From: Macrolepiota albuminosa
Lineage: Eukaryota; Basidiomycota; Agaricomycetes; Agaricales; Agaricaceae
DNA length: 64,000 nt
NCBI GenBank assembly: GCA_027475525.1
Contig: JAMWFC010000114.1
Coordinates: 810,580 to 874,579 of the forward strand
Direction of reading: 5' to 3'
In this document: positions 1 to 9,609 of the stretch, in pieces
Position numbering within the stretch: the first letter of the stretch is position 1
Layout of the letters: each line of letters starts with the position of its first letter
Made by a program: the position numbers and the translations under genes
Notes under the pieces: model-generated
Databases searched by the model: none
The model's input: the letters and a program-made list of their open reading frames with translations, nothing else
Told to the model about the DNA's origin: nothing

Positions 1-3000
1 GGCCACGAGGCTTTTCCCCTCACGTACAAGTGAGTACGCTACGGACACCTCGTCCAAGGCTGGCTGGCGATATGCTGGGTTGACGGTCATCCATCTCTGG
101 TGCGCATTTTGTGCACACGTGGCTGCCACCAGCTCGTTTCACTCTTGCGGCATTCGGGGGTCGTATGCCCAGTCATACTCTGGCAGGGGGGCTGGTCGCT
201 CCCATAGGGACCGTGTGTCCCCCTCTCCTGAGGCTTCCGTCTCTCGGATGCTGTCTCTCAAGTCTTCCAACTTAACTCGTGAGGCCGTAGGTGGACATAC
301 ATCCACTGAGTCCTCCCGTTGTCTCGCCTTTTGATGGCGCTTGTCTGGAGGCTTTGCGCCTCGAACATCAGGAGCGATTATTCGCTCGTTGCTCCTCTTG
401 GAGGCTTGATACTCCTCCTCACTCATCATTACCACGTTGTGGTCTGCGCTCAGTCCAGGCATAGCCTGCACTTCTTCCTCCACATCCTCCACAGCTGGCA
501 CTCTGCGCCGGCCAAGTCATGGAGAGTCCTTGCGTTTCTCCGTAGTGCGGTGACGTCACAGACGATTATCAGTGTTGTCTGCTGTAGCTCGCTCGGCTGG
601 GATCACTTTCCCATTCACTAGCACCTGACAATGGTCAAAGTCTAATATGACTTTGTTACGCCGCATGAATGGCGTTCCCAGTATCATATCGTAGCGATCG
701 AAGTTCGCTACATCCATGTATTTCTGGCTACGTGAGCCCGGCGCTTGGACAGTCACATTTGTCCCATACTGCACCATGGCTCAGCTCCCTATGGTGCCCA
801 GCTGTAACGCCAATGGCGTATCCAACTCCTGCACGGATATTCCGTACACATGGGCGAACTGGGGCGTTATGCCCGACGTAGTACTCCCAGAGTCCCATAG
901 GGTCCATGCCTTGTGGCCGTCTATGTCCACATATGATACCAGGCACTCCTTGTCTGCTCGTTTCAATGTAGGGTGCTGCAAAGTGCCCTCTGCACGACGA
1001 AGAGTCACCTTCTTCATCTGAACCACGTTATTCTGTTCGGGATCATTTGTGAACGGCCAATCCGTCATCGCCGCTAGGCACTCGGAGTCGCTGTTGCGAC
1101 TGTAGTACTCATTGTCATAGACGTCATCATATACGTCGACTGTGACATACTCCTCCCCCTCCACGACCACACTCTCGGGCTCAGCGCCCAATGCCTCCTC
1201 TGGGGGCTCCTGGTCGTTTGTGGGGTGCTCTGCCTCAGACTCGGCAGAAACATCTCCGTCACTCCCACTCACGGCTGCAGTATGTGCAGCTCGAAGGTGG
1301 GTGCGGGGTGTATACCCCTTCCTCGGGGCTCCCAGCTTCACGGGGCAGTTGGTAGCGTAGTGGCCTGGTTGGCCACACGCAAAACAAGTCCCCGTCTGAC
1401 CTGGTGGGTTGGCCGGTTTGAAGTCCGGCCTTGGTTTAGGACGGTCCCCATCCAGCGCCCGATCTGGGCGTGGGCAGCTCCGCCCTCGGTTCACCGCAGG
1501 GGTTCTGTGTACAACAAACCGTGTGTTGCGGTCATGGTCCAAATTGGTCTTTTTAGCCAGGAAGGTCCCCACATGCTGACCCTGTGAGGGTGTCCCACCA
1601 GGCGGTAGTCGCCTGGGTCCTCCTTTGTGTCCACTCCGATGCTCGTAGTGGTTAGCAGTCTTCAGAGACTGCTCATACCTGATGGCATATGCCACAAACT
1701 CTTCTACATCGTTGACTTCTGGGGACAATCCGTCCTCATGTATCAAATAGCAGCGCATGTCCGCTGGAATGCCATCCAAGAACGTTTCGAGCATTGTATA
1801 CCCATCCGGGTATACTGCCATGTTCTGGGCATGGTCATTAAGGGTATCATAGAACCCTTGTACTCCCAACTTCTCGGTGTACTTGGCGGACTGGAAGTCC
1901 CGCCTTGCATCCTGGAGCGTTGAGGGGTGTACGAATCGATTGTACAGTCCTGTAAGGACTCCCTTGAACATCCAGTCATATTGGACACGGTTGACGTGCA
2001 GTACTGCCCATCGAAACCATCCCATGGCCTCTCCGGCCAAGAACTCAGGAAGAACAAAGATTCGTTCTCGTTCCATACAGTCGCCTCCGTATAAGCACAT
2101 GGCAAGATGGGTGCATACATCCATCGCCCAATCTTCCAGGTCGCTGAACTTGGACGCGCCCGTATAGGCACAAATGTGCCTACTGTCTGCTTTATGCAGC
2201 TTCACTCCATCTGGTAACCATAAGGTTATGCCCAGGGCATCATCGACTACTCGATGCAGGTGATTGTGCATGGCTTCATGATGCATTCAAATGGCCTCCC
2301 GCTGACCTGGGGATCTAGTCGCCAAATCAGCGGCATGGGGAAGTGACTTCCCTCGTCCACCTTGCGGAGGATGTCTCGAGCCTCCTCAACTGTGGGCATA
2401 ATTGCCCTTGTCTTGAGGAATCGACCTAGGGCCGTCATCCCGGCCATTACCAGGGACATCACGTCTCGTGGCGCCATCTCAATAAAGGAAGTCTTCTCGA
2501 TCATGATCGTTGCGCTGCCCTGGAACTGGAGAAGCTTGATTCTCCTGACCCTGTGTGACGAATTGACGACGCATCTCGTCAATGGGCTTAGTGCCCTCGA
2601 ATACGATGCCCTGATCGTTGATAAGGGACTGTCCCTTAGTCCTGAGGTCACCATTGCGCATACGTTGATATGCGACTCTGTCGCTCAACGCTTCGGCCAT
2701 GGGCACGTGCGGCATCACAGATGCCTCGCTCTCCACCTTGAGCACGGTACTATCGTGCCCATCCGGACCTGACATATCTGTCCTATGGTTGTGGTTACGC
2801 ATGTGTGGGAGCTCCTCACGCCACCCTTGTCCTGCTGGAGTATAAAAAGTACTCACCGGTCTTACTTCGGGCACTTCTTGCGCCCATGCTAGTGCCTCCA
2901 CTAGCTTGATTCCGACGTCTTGATTGCGTCATGCCAAGCATTCCTTGGACGTGTGGCTCCAGGGGGTCAAGACCCCCAATTGCCGTGTGGCCTTCCGCTG

Positions 3001-3717
3001 CACATACATTTGCAGCTCCATCGTGAGCACTCTCACCATTAAATCAGTATATTTTGTACTGAATACATTGGGCACTTCGTGCCCTTGTCGCCTAAGTGCT
3101 ACTATATGGGCTGACGCGTAGCGCTCGAGTCGCGCTTGGGTGGTGTATTTCATCACCTCTGGGTGCAAGTCCCAGAACACCTGCAAGCGCACGGTGTACG
3201 CAGTTTTCAGCCGCTGTTCCTCTGCTCTGGCGTCGTCGTCACTTGACGACTCCATCACCTCCTCTGGAAGTTCTACCACCTCCGGAGCTTCCTCCACTGC
3301 TGGTGTGCACGGGAATCAGTTTTCCGCGCGAGATACTTCAGGCCTTGCAGCCTCCTCCGGTACCTCCTCTATGCGGGCTTCCGCCATCTTAAAAGGCATT
3401 GAGCCCGCGGTGGACCGCCTGGTCCCACTACTCCGGCTCGCAGGGAGGGCTCTCCCAGTCCGTACTGATGACTCGGCGTCTCCTGGGGCACCATAGGCGC
3501 CGGTTGACTGTCGGCCGTCCTCTGGGGGTTCTTTGGAAGCCAATCGGCTAGACCGTCACAGTCCTCCTGGCAGCTGCGTAACTGGGGGCATTAATCCCCC
3601 GGGCATCTTGTCCTGGAGGCGTTGCGGACCGTCCTGCTGTGAGCTTTCAGCTCTCCGGGCCTCGCTCTCATTCCCGGCCAGGTCGGTATCCAACGCCACA
3701 TAGCGGACTACGCTACA
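1..3717 (-). mobile_element. Ty3/gypsy LTR retrotransposon, 5' part (gag and protease), cut by window edge
   Basis: The minus strand carries a Gag with a CCHC zinc knuckle followed by an aspartic protease. The reverse transcriptase and the rest of pol would lie to the left of base 1. The right edge is inferred at 3717, where KDZ transposase coding sequence stops and a TG (minus-strand TGTAGCG) begins. I could not delimit a separate LTR, so 3550-3717 may be LTR, leader or both. The element appears inserted into the KDZ remnant at 3718-4424. The internal sequence is decayed by TGA stops and two frameshifts. Confidence 0.8.
139..3543 (-). pseudogene. Gypsy Gag-protease reading frame, decayed
   Basis: Read from about 3543 towards 139. 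The N-terminal part is acidic and proline-rich. Residues encoded by 2286-1600 look like the retrotransposon Gag capsid domain (tryptophan- and leucine-rich helices). The zinc knuckle CFACGQPGHYATNCP lies near 1330-1400. A retropepsin-like site with LWDSGST lies near 880-905, followed by the second protease lobe DRYDMILGTPF near 670-700. One frame is kept almost throughout but is stopped by TGA at 3556-3558, 3316-3318, 2929-2931, 781-783, 556-558 and 517-519. There are frameshifts between about 2580 and 2490 and at 2281-2289. All listed stops are TGA and fit mutated CGA (Arg) codons. It would have packaged and processed the element's RNA; it is now non-functional. Confidence 0.78.
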
Positions 3718-4424
3718 GATATGGAGCTGCAGGGATGAGGCCGCGTTCAATCAGAGAGGCAGCAATTGTCTCGCTTCTCTAAAGCATGGGTACATCTAGA
3801 GGATAAGTTTCTGACAGACATCAGAAGGTTATAACCATATACAAAGAGTGTATAACTCACCAAATAAGTCAACAACCTGAATAACCCGTGTCTCCTGAAT
3901 TACTGCACTTTCACTCAAGGGAGCTGCAAGCGCCTCTCCTGACACTCCGCATGCTTTACTCCATCTCAAATATGCATCAACCATTGCATTCAATTGAGTG
4001 GTAAACCCAAGGTTTTGATGGATATTCACATCCCGACGGGCATGGTAGTCTTTTTGTCTTCTTCATGGCCGTAGCTCCTCTTCAAGAAGCTCTTGAAATT
4101 CTCCACCCGCATGACTCAGATTGATTGAGTCCTGGCCATTCATGACAGCGTCGATGTCAACCCAGTCTGTATTGTCTTGGTCTCGACTATTGTCTTTAGA
4201 AATGTCTTGAAGTTCATTGAGTAATTTTTGCCATTTTTCGTCCCATGCTAATGTTTTTAGTGAATACTTCAGACAACAAAATACAGAGAATATTATGCAC
4301 CTTCCTGATGTTCTCGTAGTTCCTTGTTCTGACGCACTTGGAATGCACGTAAGCCTGACCAACTGAGTGTTTGTACAGAATTTGAAGACTCTCCACCAAA
4401 GATCTTGAACTTTCCCTTGGTCGT
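3718..4424 (-). pseudogene. KDZ transposase N-terminal remnant
   Basis: On the minus strand an acidic leader with SHAGGEFQELLEEEL (about 4074-4140) is followed by a basic stretch (KDYHARRDV), then a segment around 3860-4000 with MVDAYLRWSKACG and IQVVDLF. After an intron (GTGAGT donor near 3876) comes ETYPLDVPML and then SETIAASLIERGLIPAAP near 3740-3780. From memory this order (SHAGGE leader, arginine-rich patch, AYL-W, VVDLF, RG-(I/Y)-P) is that of the N-terminal half of fungal KDZ transposases. A TGA sits at 4063-4065 in the arginine-rich patch. The catalytic half is missing because a gypsy element replaces it at 3717. The gene lies head-to-head with the TET/JBP gene to its right. Confidence 0.65.
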
Positions 4425-5391
4425 GTTGGGATGGCACGTAAGTATCCTGTTGCCTTTCCTTCTGGTCACTTCTAAGGGCCTGAGCAGGAAGAGTTACCCG
4501 GTGGTGGACAAGGATGGTAGAGTAATCACCGTTCTTGTAGGCCAGCTGCAGGACAACACCTACGGTGCCTCTGTCAAAGCTGCGTACAACACCATTATGC
4601 GTGGGGGTTTGGCTGCACACTTTCAACGAGACAAGATTTACCATCGCCACGGCACTTATCCCACCATCCATGTTGGCATTTCGCATGGCAAGGGGACCAT
4701 ACGGCCGGTGAAATTTGATAACGGCCAACATACTGCATTGGCTGACAGCCTTGTTGCTGACCCCAATATTCAACGCCTGGCAGCTTTCATGAGCGGTATG
4801 TATACCTACATAAACAATGTGTAAGCATATCCATCTGAATATCCATCTTTAGCTAGCTTTCAAGGGTGGGCTCCAAAGCTTTATAATTACTATTGCGAGC
4901 GCCTTGATTCTCTCCGCACCCATATGCCAACTCTATACCATATCTTTCCTCACAGCATTTTTCCAGCAGCAACGTTCAATATTGGCCCCAGAGTTTGGAC
5001 ATATCGTCACCGTGATGTTTTGAACTGTCCATTTGGGTGGTGTGGCATTCAGGCCCTTGGACAATTTAATCCAGCTAGAGGGGGCCACCTCATTTTCTGG
5101 GACCTCAGGATATATGTAGAGTTTCCTGCTAGATCCCTCATTCTTTTACCATCTGCTACGATTTCACATTCAAATATCCCTGTTCAAGCAGGAGATACTT
5201 GTGCCTCTTTTACTCAGTACTGTGCTGGTGGATTGTTTTGATATGTTGATAACAATTCTCGAACAGAGGGGGAGTATTGGGTGGAGGATCCTGCGGGGTA
5301 TGAGAAGATGTGTTTAGCAAAGGTATTGCATTGGGAAATGGGACTTAGTCTATTCAGTAAAATTGAAGATTTTAGAAGACCAGTTGTTTAG
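4425..5391 (+). pseudogene. TET/JBP-family 2OG-Fe(II) oxygenase, 5'-truncated copy 1
   Basis: Remaining exons are 4485-4795 and 4853-5391, separated by a 57-nt GT-AG intron. The first coding exon is deleted. The core double-stranded beta-helix is present: the His-x-Asp iron motif in WTYRHRDVLNCPFGW (His codon 5008-5010, Asp 5014-5016), then GGHLIFWDL, and the distal His in ATISHSNIPV (5167-5169). The family usually has Arg in the following ASFTQY segment to hold 2-oxoglutarate; here the codon is TGT (Cys, 5200-5202). A TGA at 5239-5241 interrupts the frame after AGGLF, where Arg is expected; about 49 further codons run to TAG at 5389-5391. This family oxidises 5-methylcytosine in fungal DNA. 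This copy cannot be functional. Confidence 0.85.
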
Positions 5392-5554
5392 CCTGGTGTT
5401 GTGAATGAATCATTTGGTTGTACTCAATTAACAAAATGTGAAAAGTGGTGCAGTCAAATGATTTGACAACATGCAATTTGGATGACCAAACACAAACTTG
5501 TATGTAAACCTTGAGCTCAATTTTGGTCTCTCATGGATAACTTTCACATAGAGA
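5392..5554. other. TET 3' flank, nothing recognised
   Basis: This AT-richer stretch follows the TET stop codon and lies outside the inverted-repeat homology. It is duplicated at 11133-11295. No gene or RNA is apparent. Confidence 0.5.
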
Positions 5555-6331
5555 CATCACAACGGTACGTGTCATATGTTGTACGGGAGCCCGCTTTGTG
5601 CTGTACCATACGTGTCCAGCGGAGTCCGCTACACTGGAGCGGAGCAGTCCCCACAGTGCCGTAGAATACAGAGCCGCGGACGTGTCACAATGTGCTGTAT
5701 GACACGGTCCAGTGGATCGATAAAAGGCAGGCACACACATGCGCATGCAGGCCCGGCGGATGCCAGCAGACACTAGCGGACGTCAATGTGCGTCAGCGGC
5801 CGCCGGCGGGCATCAGCACACGAGTGAAAACCTCCTCCATTGGCAGACTTCATGGCATGAATAAACCCTCCTCGAGGTTCCCCATTTCCCTCCCCTCTCC
5901 ATTCCTCCCCGCAATAACTCGAGGCTGCGTGTCTCCCCTTCCATCCTTTTCCCACCCCCGACGCCAGCATACGTCCACGAAAGGGCCCTGAAAATCTACG
6001 CAGGCCTATGCAAGCCACCAGCGGACATCCACGCAGACGTATGTCGACGGACTCAAACCTACGCGGGCCCTCCCAGGCCTGCGCAGGACACCAGCGGACA
6101 TCCACAGAGGCCTACGCAGGTCCACGGAGTCTGGTTGGACCAAGGAAAAAAGTAACTTCGTCTTGCCCGCCGTATGCCTGTGGGGGGAAATCGAACCCCC
6201 GGCCTTGGGAAAGCCTCCAGCAACGGAACGCACATTTAACCGTTGCACCACAGGTCCGTTACTAACGGATAGATTCAAAGGTCGGATAACACAATGAATG
6301 GATGCCCACCTATGTTTCCGCAGGTTCCTGT
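5555..6331 (+). repeat. Third copy of the outer part of the inverted arm
   Basis: Identical by eye to 11296-12072 and nearly reverse-complementary to the right arm up to 25006. It is dense in variants of AGCGGACATC and GACGTCAGCGG and contains the class II tRNA-like unit at 6175-6257. It ends at 6331 where the duplication stops. Confidence 0.85.
6175..6257 (-). other. tRNA-like unit with long variable arm
   Basis: Read on the minus strand, CCTGTGG near the start pairs with CCACAGG at the end (7 bp). The A-box-like stretch is TGGTGCAACGG and the B-box is GGTTCGATTTC inside a G-rich T-arm. A GGCTT...AAGGCC hairpin stands where class II tRNAs have their variable arm. A possible anticodon loop ATTGCTG would give UGC, but that stem is weak. 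It is more likely a tRNA-derived repeat than a working tRNA. Confidence 0.4.
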
Positions 6332-6769
6332 GGTTATCAGGTTACTTATTTCGCCCCACTTATGCTCTGTTAAGCTGGACTCTGCACACTTGATATTCAG
6401 GGTGGCTATTTTCAGGGCTCCTCTCTGTGGCGTTTTTGTTCTCTGTGCCTGCATTCACGCTTGGGTGTTAGGTGTTGCATTGCACATTCTTTCCATTGGT
6501 CTGCTATGACCATACCCAGTGTTTCCAGGATTGTCCCCAGGTGTGGAATTCTGTGTATTTCTGACTGTTCTGGCTCATCCCCATTGTTCTGGGTCAGACA
6601 CTTCTGTCATGTCTTCTGCAGTATTTGTGTCTGCTATGGCTCGCTCGGCCTGTCTCATTGTGGGCTCCTGCCTCCGTAACTCCGGCGTGGGTCATTAGAG
6701 GGCTGAACCTATACACTCAGCGCGCATGGATGACAGGGTATCCGGCTTTGTCACTGCTATTCTTGTTGT
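6332..6769. other. No feature recognised
   Basis: Sequence between the end of the duplicated block and the family X gene. Short open frames here have no recognisable domain. Confidence 0.5.
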
Positions 6770-7691
6770 GAGTTGGTGAGGAAGTCAGATAAGAACATCA
6801 CCTACTTCGATTCTCTAGGCAGGCGTACATCTCAAACTTGGCCAGAACATCGGTGTAGTCTAGCCTCAAGACCTCTGAAAAGAACCTCATGACAGTATCA
6901 TCTGAAGTGGCAGTAAAGGTGGTGGTGGTATCTTCGGTGTGACCTCAGGAAAAGAAAGCAAATGAATGAACACCTGTACGAAGAAAAAGGTTTCTCATCT
7001 GCACCATAGGTCAGTGATGGAGAAAGACGTGTAAGATGAGACCATTCCACCTCTGACGTGATTGCCTTGATGTTTTGGTGTGCGTCAATAGCCGAAGCAT
7101 GATTGCTGCAATGCAAACCCTGCAATTTGAGGGCACGATGTTCAGCAAGATTATCAATAAGTTCTTTCTGGTGTTGCTTGCTCATCTTTGAAGGGTCCAA
7201 CTCTGGATCGTTGTTGACATGCTGTTGGATATCTTTGAGTTTCAAATGATATCCAGAAGCACGACCTGACATTGTAAGATCATGAGATGAGGAAGTAAGT
7301 CACTGGAATAAAGCTCACCTTCATTTAACACAGTGGCCTTATAGTGAGTGATTGTATTCATAAGCGACGGGCAACGTGCTGATGCGTAGTTTGAACTGTG
7401 AACTATCATCTTCTTGACGCGTTCCTGGTCTACCAAAAAGCGCTCTGCCGTCTGTTTAATAAACTCCTCCTGGTCGGCAAGATATTTTGAGACGGCTTCT
7501 CGAACAAGATCAAGGTTTTCCTTTGTGTTCTTCTTGAGAAGGGTGTGAGTACCCATTGATGCGTCAGACTGTGAGCTTGACTTGGAGAGACGAAGACGCT
7601 TGGGTTGAACAGGTCTGTCAGGATTACGAGAAGCCCAAGTCATGGATTCGGACCCGAGATCATCATTGAATTGGACAGAACTAGGCATCAC
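6770..7691 (-). pseudogene. Family X hypothetical protein (basidiomycete repeat-associated), left copy
   Basis: Exon 1 (7691-7319) encodes a segment with QSDASMGTHTLLKKNTKENL and FLVDQERVKKMI. A 53-nt intron (7266-7318) joins it to an exon from 7265 with LKDIQQHV, SKQHQKELIDNL and ASAIDAHQNIKAI. The last exon (about 6965-6790) reads EDTTTTFTATSDDTVMRFF and LDYTDVLAKFEMYACLENR. It resembles hypothetical proteins that I recall as common in Agaricomycete genomes, of unknown function. There is no catalytic motif; the C-terminus of the intact relative is lysine-rich. A TGA replaces the Trp codon found in the relative at 26482-28209. It is divergent from gene Y, with about 285 bp between the coding parts. 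Confidence 0.6.
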
Positions 7692-7976
7692 GTCTGTAAT
7701 GTACTGGCTTCTTTGGTGTTCTCCAGTGCTTGTTGATTGTCAACCTGATGTATGAGCATGGAAGCAGTCACGTGTGGTTCAGACTTTGTGTTGAAACCAT
7801 TCTCTGTCTAACTTTCGTTACACTTTCCTTCTCTTTCCCTTTCGTTACTCTTTCCTTCTCTCTTCTTGCATCTGCTTCCCTTTTGGATTCTGAGTACAGA
7901 TGCATTATTCAACCAAGAGTGCGTTTTTTAAGCCATCTATGTATGTGATTTAATTTACTTCTTTCACTCTATCAGG

Positions 7977-8937
7977 GTCTACGTCGTCGACTCCTCGACA
8001 AGTATCTAGTACCACAGGTTCAGCAAAAACTAAGAGCATCAATGAACCTCTTACAAACCTTGACGATGTCTTTGCATCAGCCAGGGTACAGCATCTGCAT
8101 GGAAGGCCAGATATCTTTGAGCCTGATGACCCCACATTATGGAAGAAAGTTGCCTACGTTGTGTATCGTGGGCGTAAAACCGGTATATTTGAGACATGGT
8201 AAGCATTTTTTTCAAAACTTATTCTTACTTTGCCTATGTAACCGCTTGAACAGGCCCGCTGCCGCACAGCAGATTCATGACCTTCCTGGAGGAAAGAAGG
8301 GCTGGCTTCAAGGCTACTACAGCTATGACGCCGCCATCAAAGCATGGGAACATGCTATAGCAAATGACCTAGTAACTGAGATCAACGAACCACCTGCAAA
8401 TGTATCAAACGGCCCCTTTCACCCTTCTAAGTCTCACCCTTGCCGAGGTCTTTCTCAACGCTGCCAAGAAATGCCCAATGGACATCAAACGCACTCTTCA
8501 TCTCCACCCCCTCAACTTGCCGAGGTCTTTCTCAACGCTGCCAAGAAATGCCCAATGGACATCAAACGCACTCTTCATCTCCACCCCCTCAACTATCTGC
8601 CTCGAAAAAATACCAAGTCCACGTCTCCTCACCTTGCTCAATCCTGGTTCCTTCTCTGCCCAATGGACATCAAACGCACTCTTCATCTCCACCCCCTCAA
8701 CTATCTGCCTCGAAAAAATACCAAGTCCACGTCTCCTCACCTCGCTCAACCCCGGTTCCTTCTCATCATCGGCAGCCTGCGCCTGTATCAGATGATGAGG
8801 ACATGTTTTTGTCTGACTCAGATGACTCCATTGCATCAGTTCCATCCATGACTGCATGTTTTTGTTGTACACCCACATCCTCAGTAGCTCCTCTTCAAGA
8901 AGCTCTTGAAATTCTCCACCCGCATGACTCAGATTGA
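7977..8937 (+). CDS. Family Y protein with viroplasmin/RNase H1 N-terminal-like domain, left copy (probably partial)
   Basis: The exon from 7977 (after an acceptor AG) reads VFASARVQHLHGRPDIFEP, then VAYVVYRGRKTGIFETW. An intron at 8199-8253 follows, then HDLPGGKKGWLQGYYSYDAA and IKAWEHAIANDL. The pattern Y-V-V-x-R-G-x-x-x-G-I-(F/Y)-x-x-W...G...G(Y/F)x(S/T)...A..AW is that of the small nucleic-acid-binding domain at the N-terminus of RNase H1 and in caulimovirus viroplasmin. The serine/proline-rich tail is interrupted by a 77-bp duplication (8439-8592) and holds an in-frame 108-bp repeat (about 8549-8765). Homology to Y ends near 8884, where the KDZ remnant begins, so the last codons before TGA at 8935 are probably foreign. 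The N-terminal exon was not found. Confidence 0.55.
8439..8592. repeat. 77-bp tandem duplication
   Basis: Units 8439-8515 and 8516-8592. Removing one unit makes the family Y frame upstream continuous with the serine-rich tail downstream. Confidence 0.95.
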
Positions 8938-9444
8938 TTGAGTCCTGGCCATTCATGACAGCGTCGATGTCAACCCAGTCTGTATTGTCTTGGTCTCGAC
9001 TATTGTCTTTAGAAATGTCTTGAAGTTCATTGAGTAATTTTTGCCATTTTTCGTCCCATGCTAATGTTTTTAGTGAATACTTCAGACAACAAAATACAGA
9101 GAATATTATGCACCTTCCTGATGTTCTCGTAGTTCCTTGTTCTGACGCACTTGGAATGCACGTAAGCCTGACCAACTGAGTGTTTGTACAGAATTTGAAG
9201 ACTCTCCACCAAAGATCTTGAACTTTCCCTTGGTCGTTTTTCGTTGGTGGAGCATGGATACAGTGCCACGGTACTGGTTACTACCAGCCACAGTTTTCAG
9301 ACATGTGATCACACACGACGTGTCTTCCATGTGATCATGAAAAGTTTTCACTTGTTTGCGACTATTCTGCCCCTCGATATTGTGTAACACACTTGGTGAG
9401 TGGTTTGCTTTCTGCTGCTCACCGCCTCCCTCTCTACAGCACAC
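8884..9444 (-). pseudogene. KDZ transposase N-terminal remnant, second copy
   Basis: The part 8884-9237 is the same sequence as 4071-4424. Here the upstream exon also survives (about 9120-9400, minus), reading through GGESSNSVQTLSWSG and VRQNKELREHQEG, and is joined across a short intron to AWDEKWQKLLNELQDIS and SHAGGEFQELLEEEL. At 8884 the gene ends abruptly against family Y sequence. It is head-to-head with the TET gene that starts near 9610. Confidence 0.5.
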
Positions 9445-9609
9445 TTGGTTCCTTTAGGGATCACCCCTGGGACCAAGAAAACAAGTGCGCTGTTGAGTTT
9501 GAGACAGCAAGCAGCCAGTCATGTTTATTTGTGCAATCTATTGATTATGGTCTTTGCAGGGTCTGCAACTGCAACATTTTGCATGCGTTCAGTCAGTACC
9601 TTGCCATTC

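Larger units (their letters stand above)
4071..6331. repeat. Duplicated block, copy 1 (internally deleted)
   Basis: Bases 4071-4424 match 8884-9237 (offset 4813) and bases 4425-6331 match 10166-12072 (offset 5741). I saw no differences by eye over the roughly 2.26 kb. Copy 1 therefore equals copy 2 minus 928 bp (9238-10165), which hold the first TET exon and its upstream region. There is no obvious microhomology at the joint at 4424/4425. Confidence 0.92.

Noticed and set aside
4063..4773. A long minus-strand gene across the TET exons
   Set aside because: Only the part up to about 4424 has KDZ features. The rest is the antisense of conserved TET coding sequence.
8549..8765. 108-bp tandem repeat in gene Y as an assembly artefact
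   Set aside because: It is a multiple of three, has internal differences and does not share the 77-bp period; a real coding repeat is as likely.
8860..8937. C-terminal residues of gene Y read from 8884 onward as a conserved part of the protein
   Set aside because: The same bases belong to the KDZ remnant duplicated at 4071-4424 and encode SHAGGEF on the other strand, so the plus-strand reading is probably accidental read-through.
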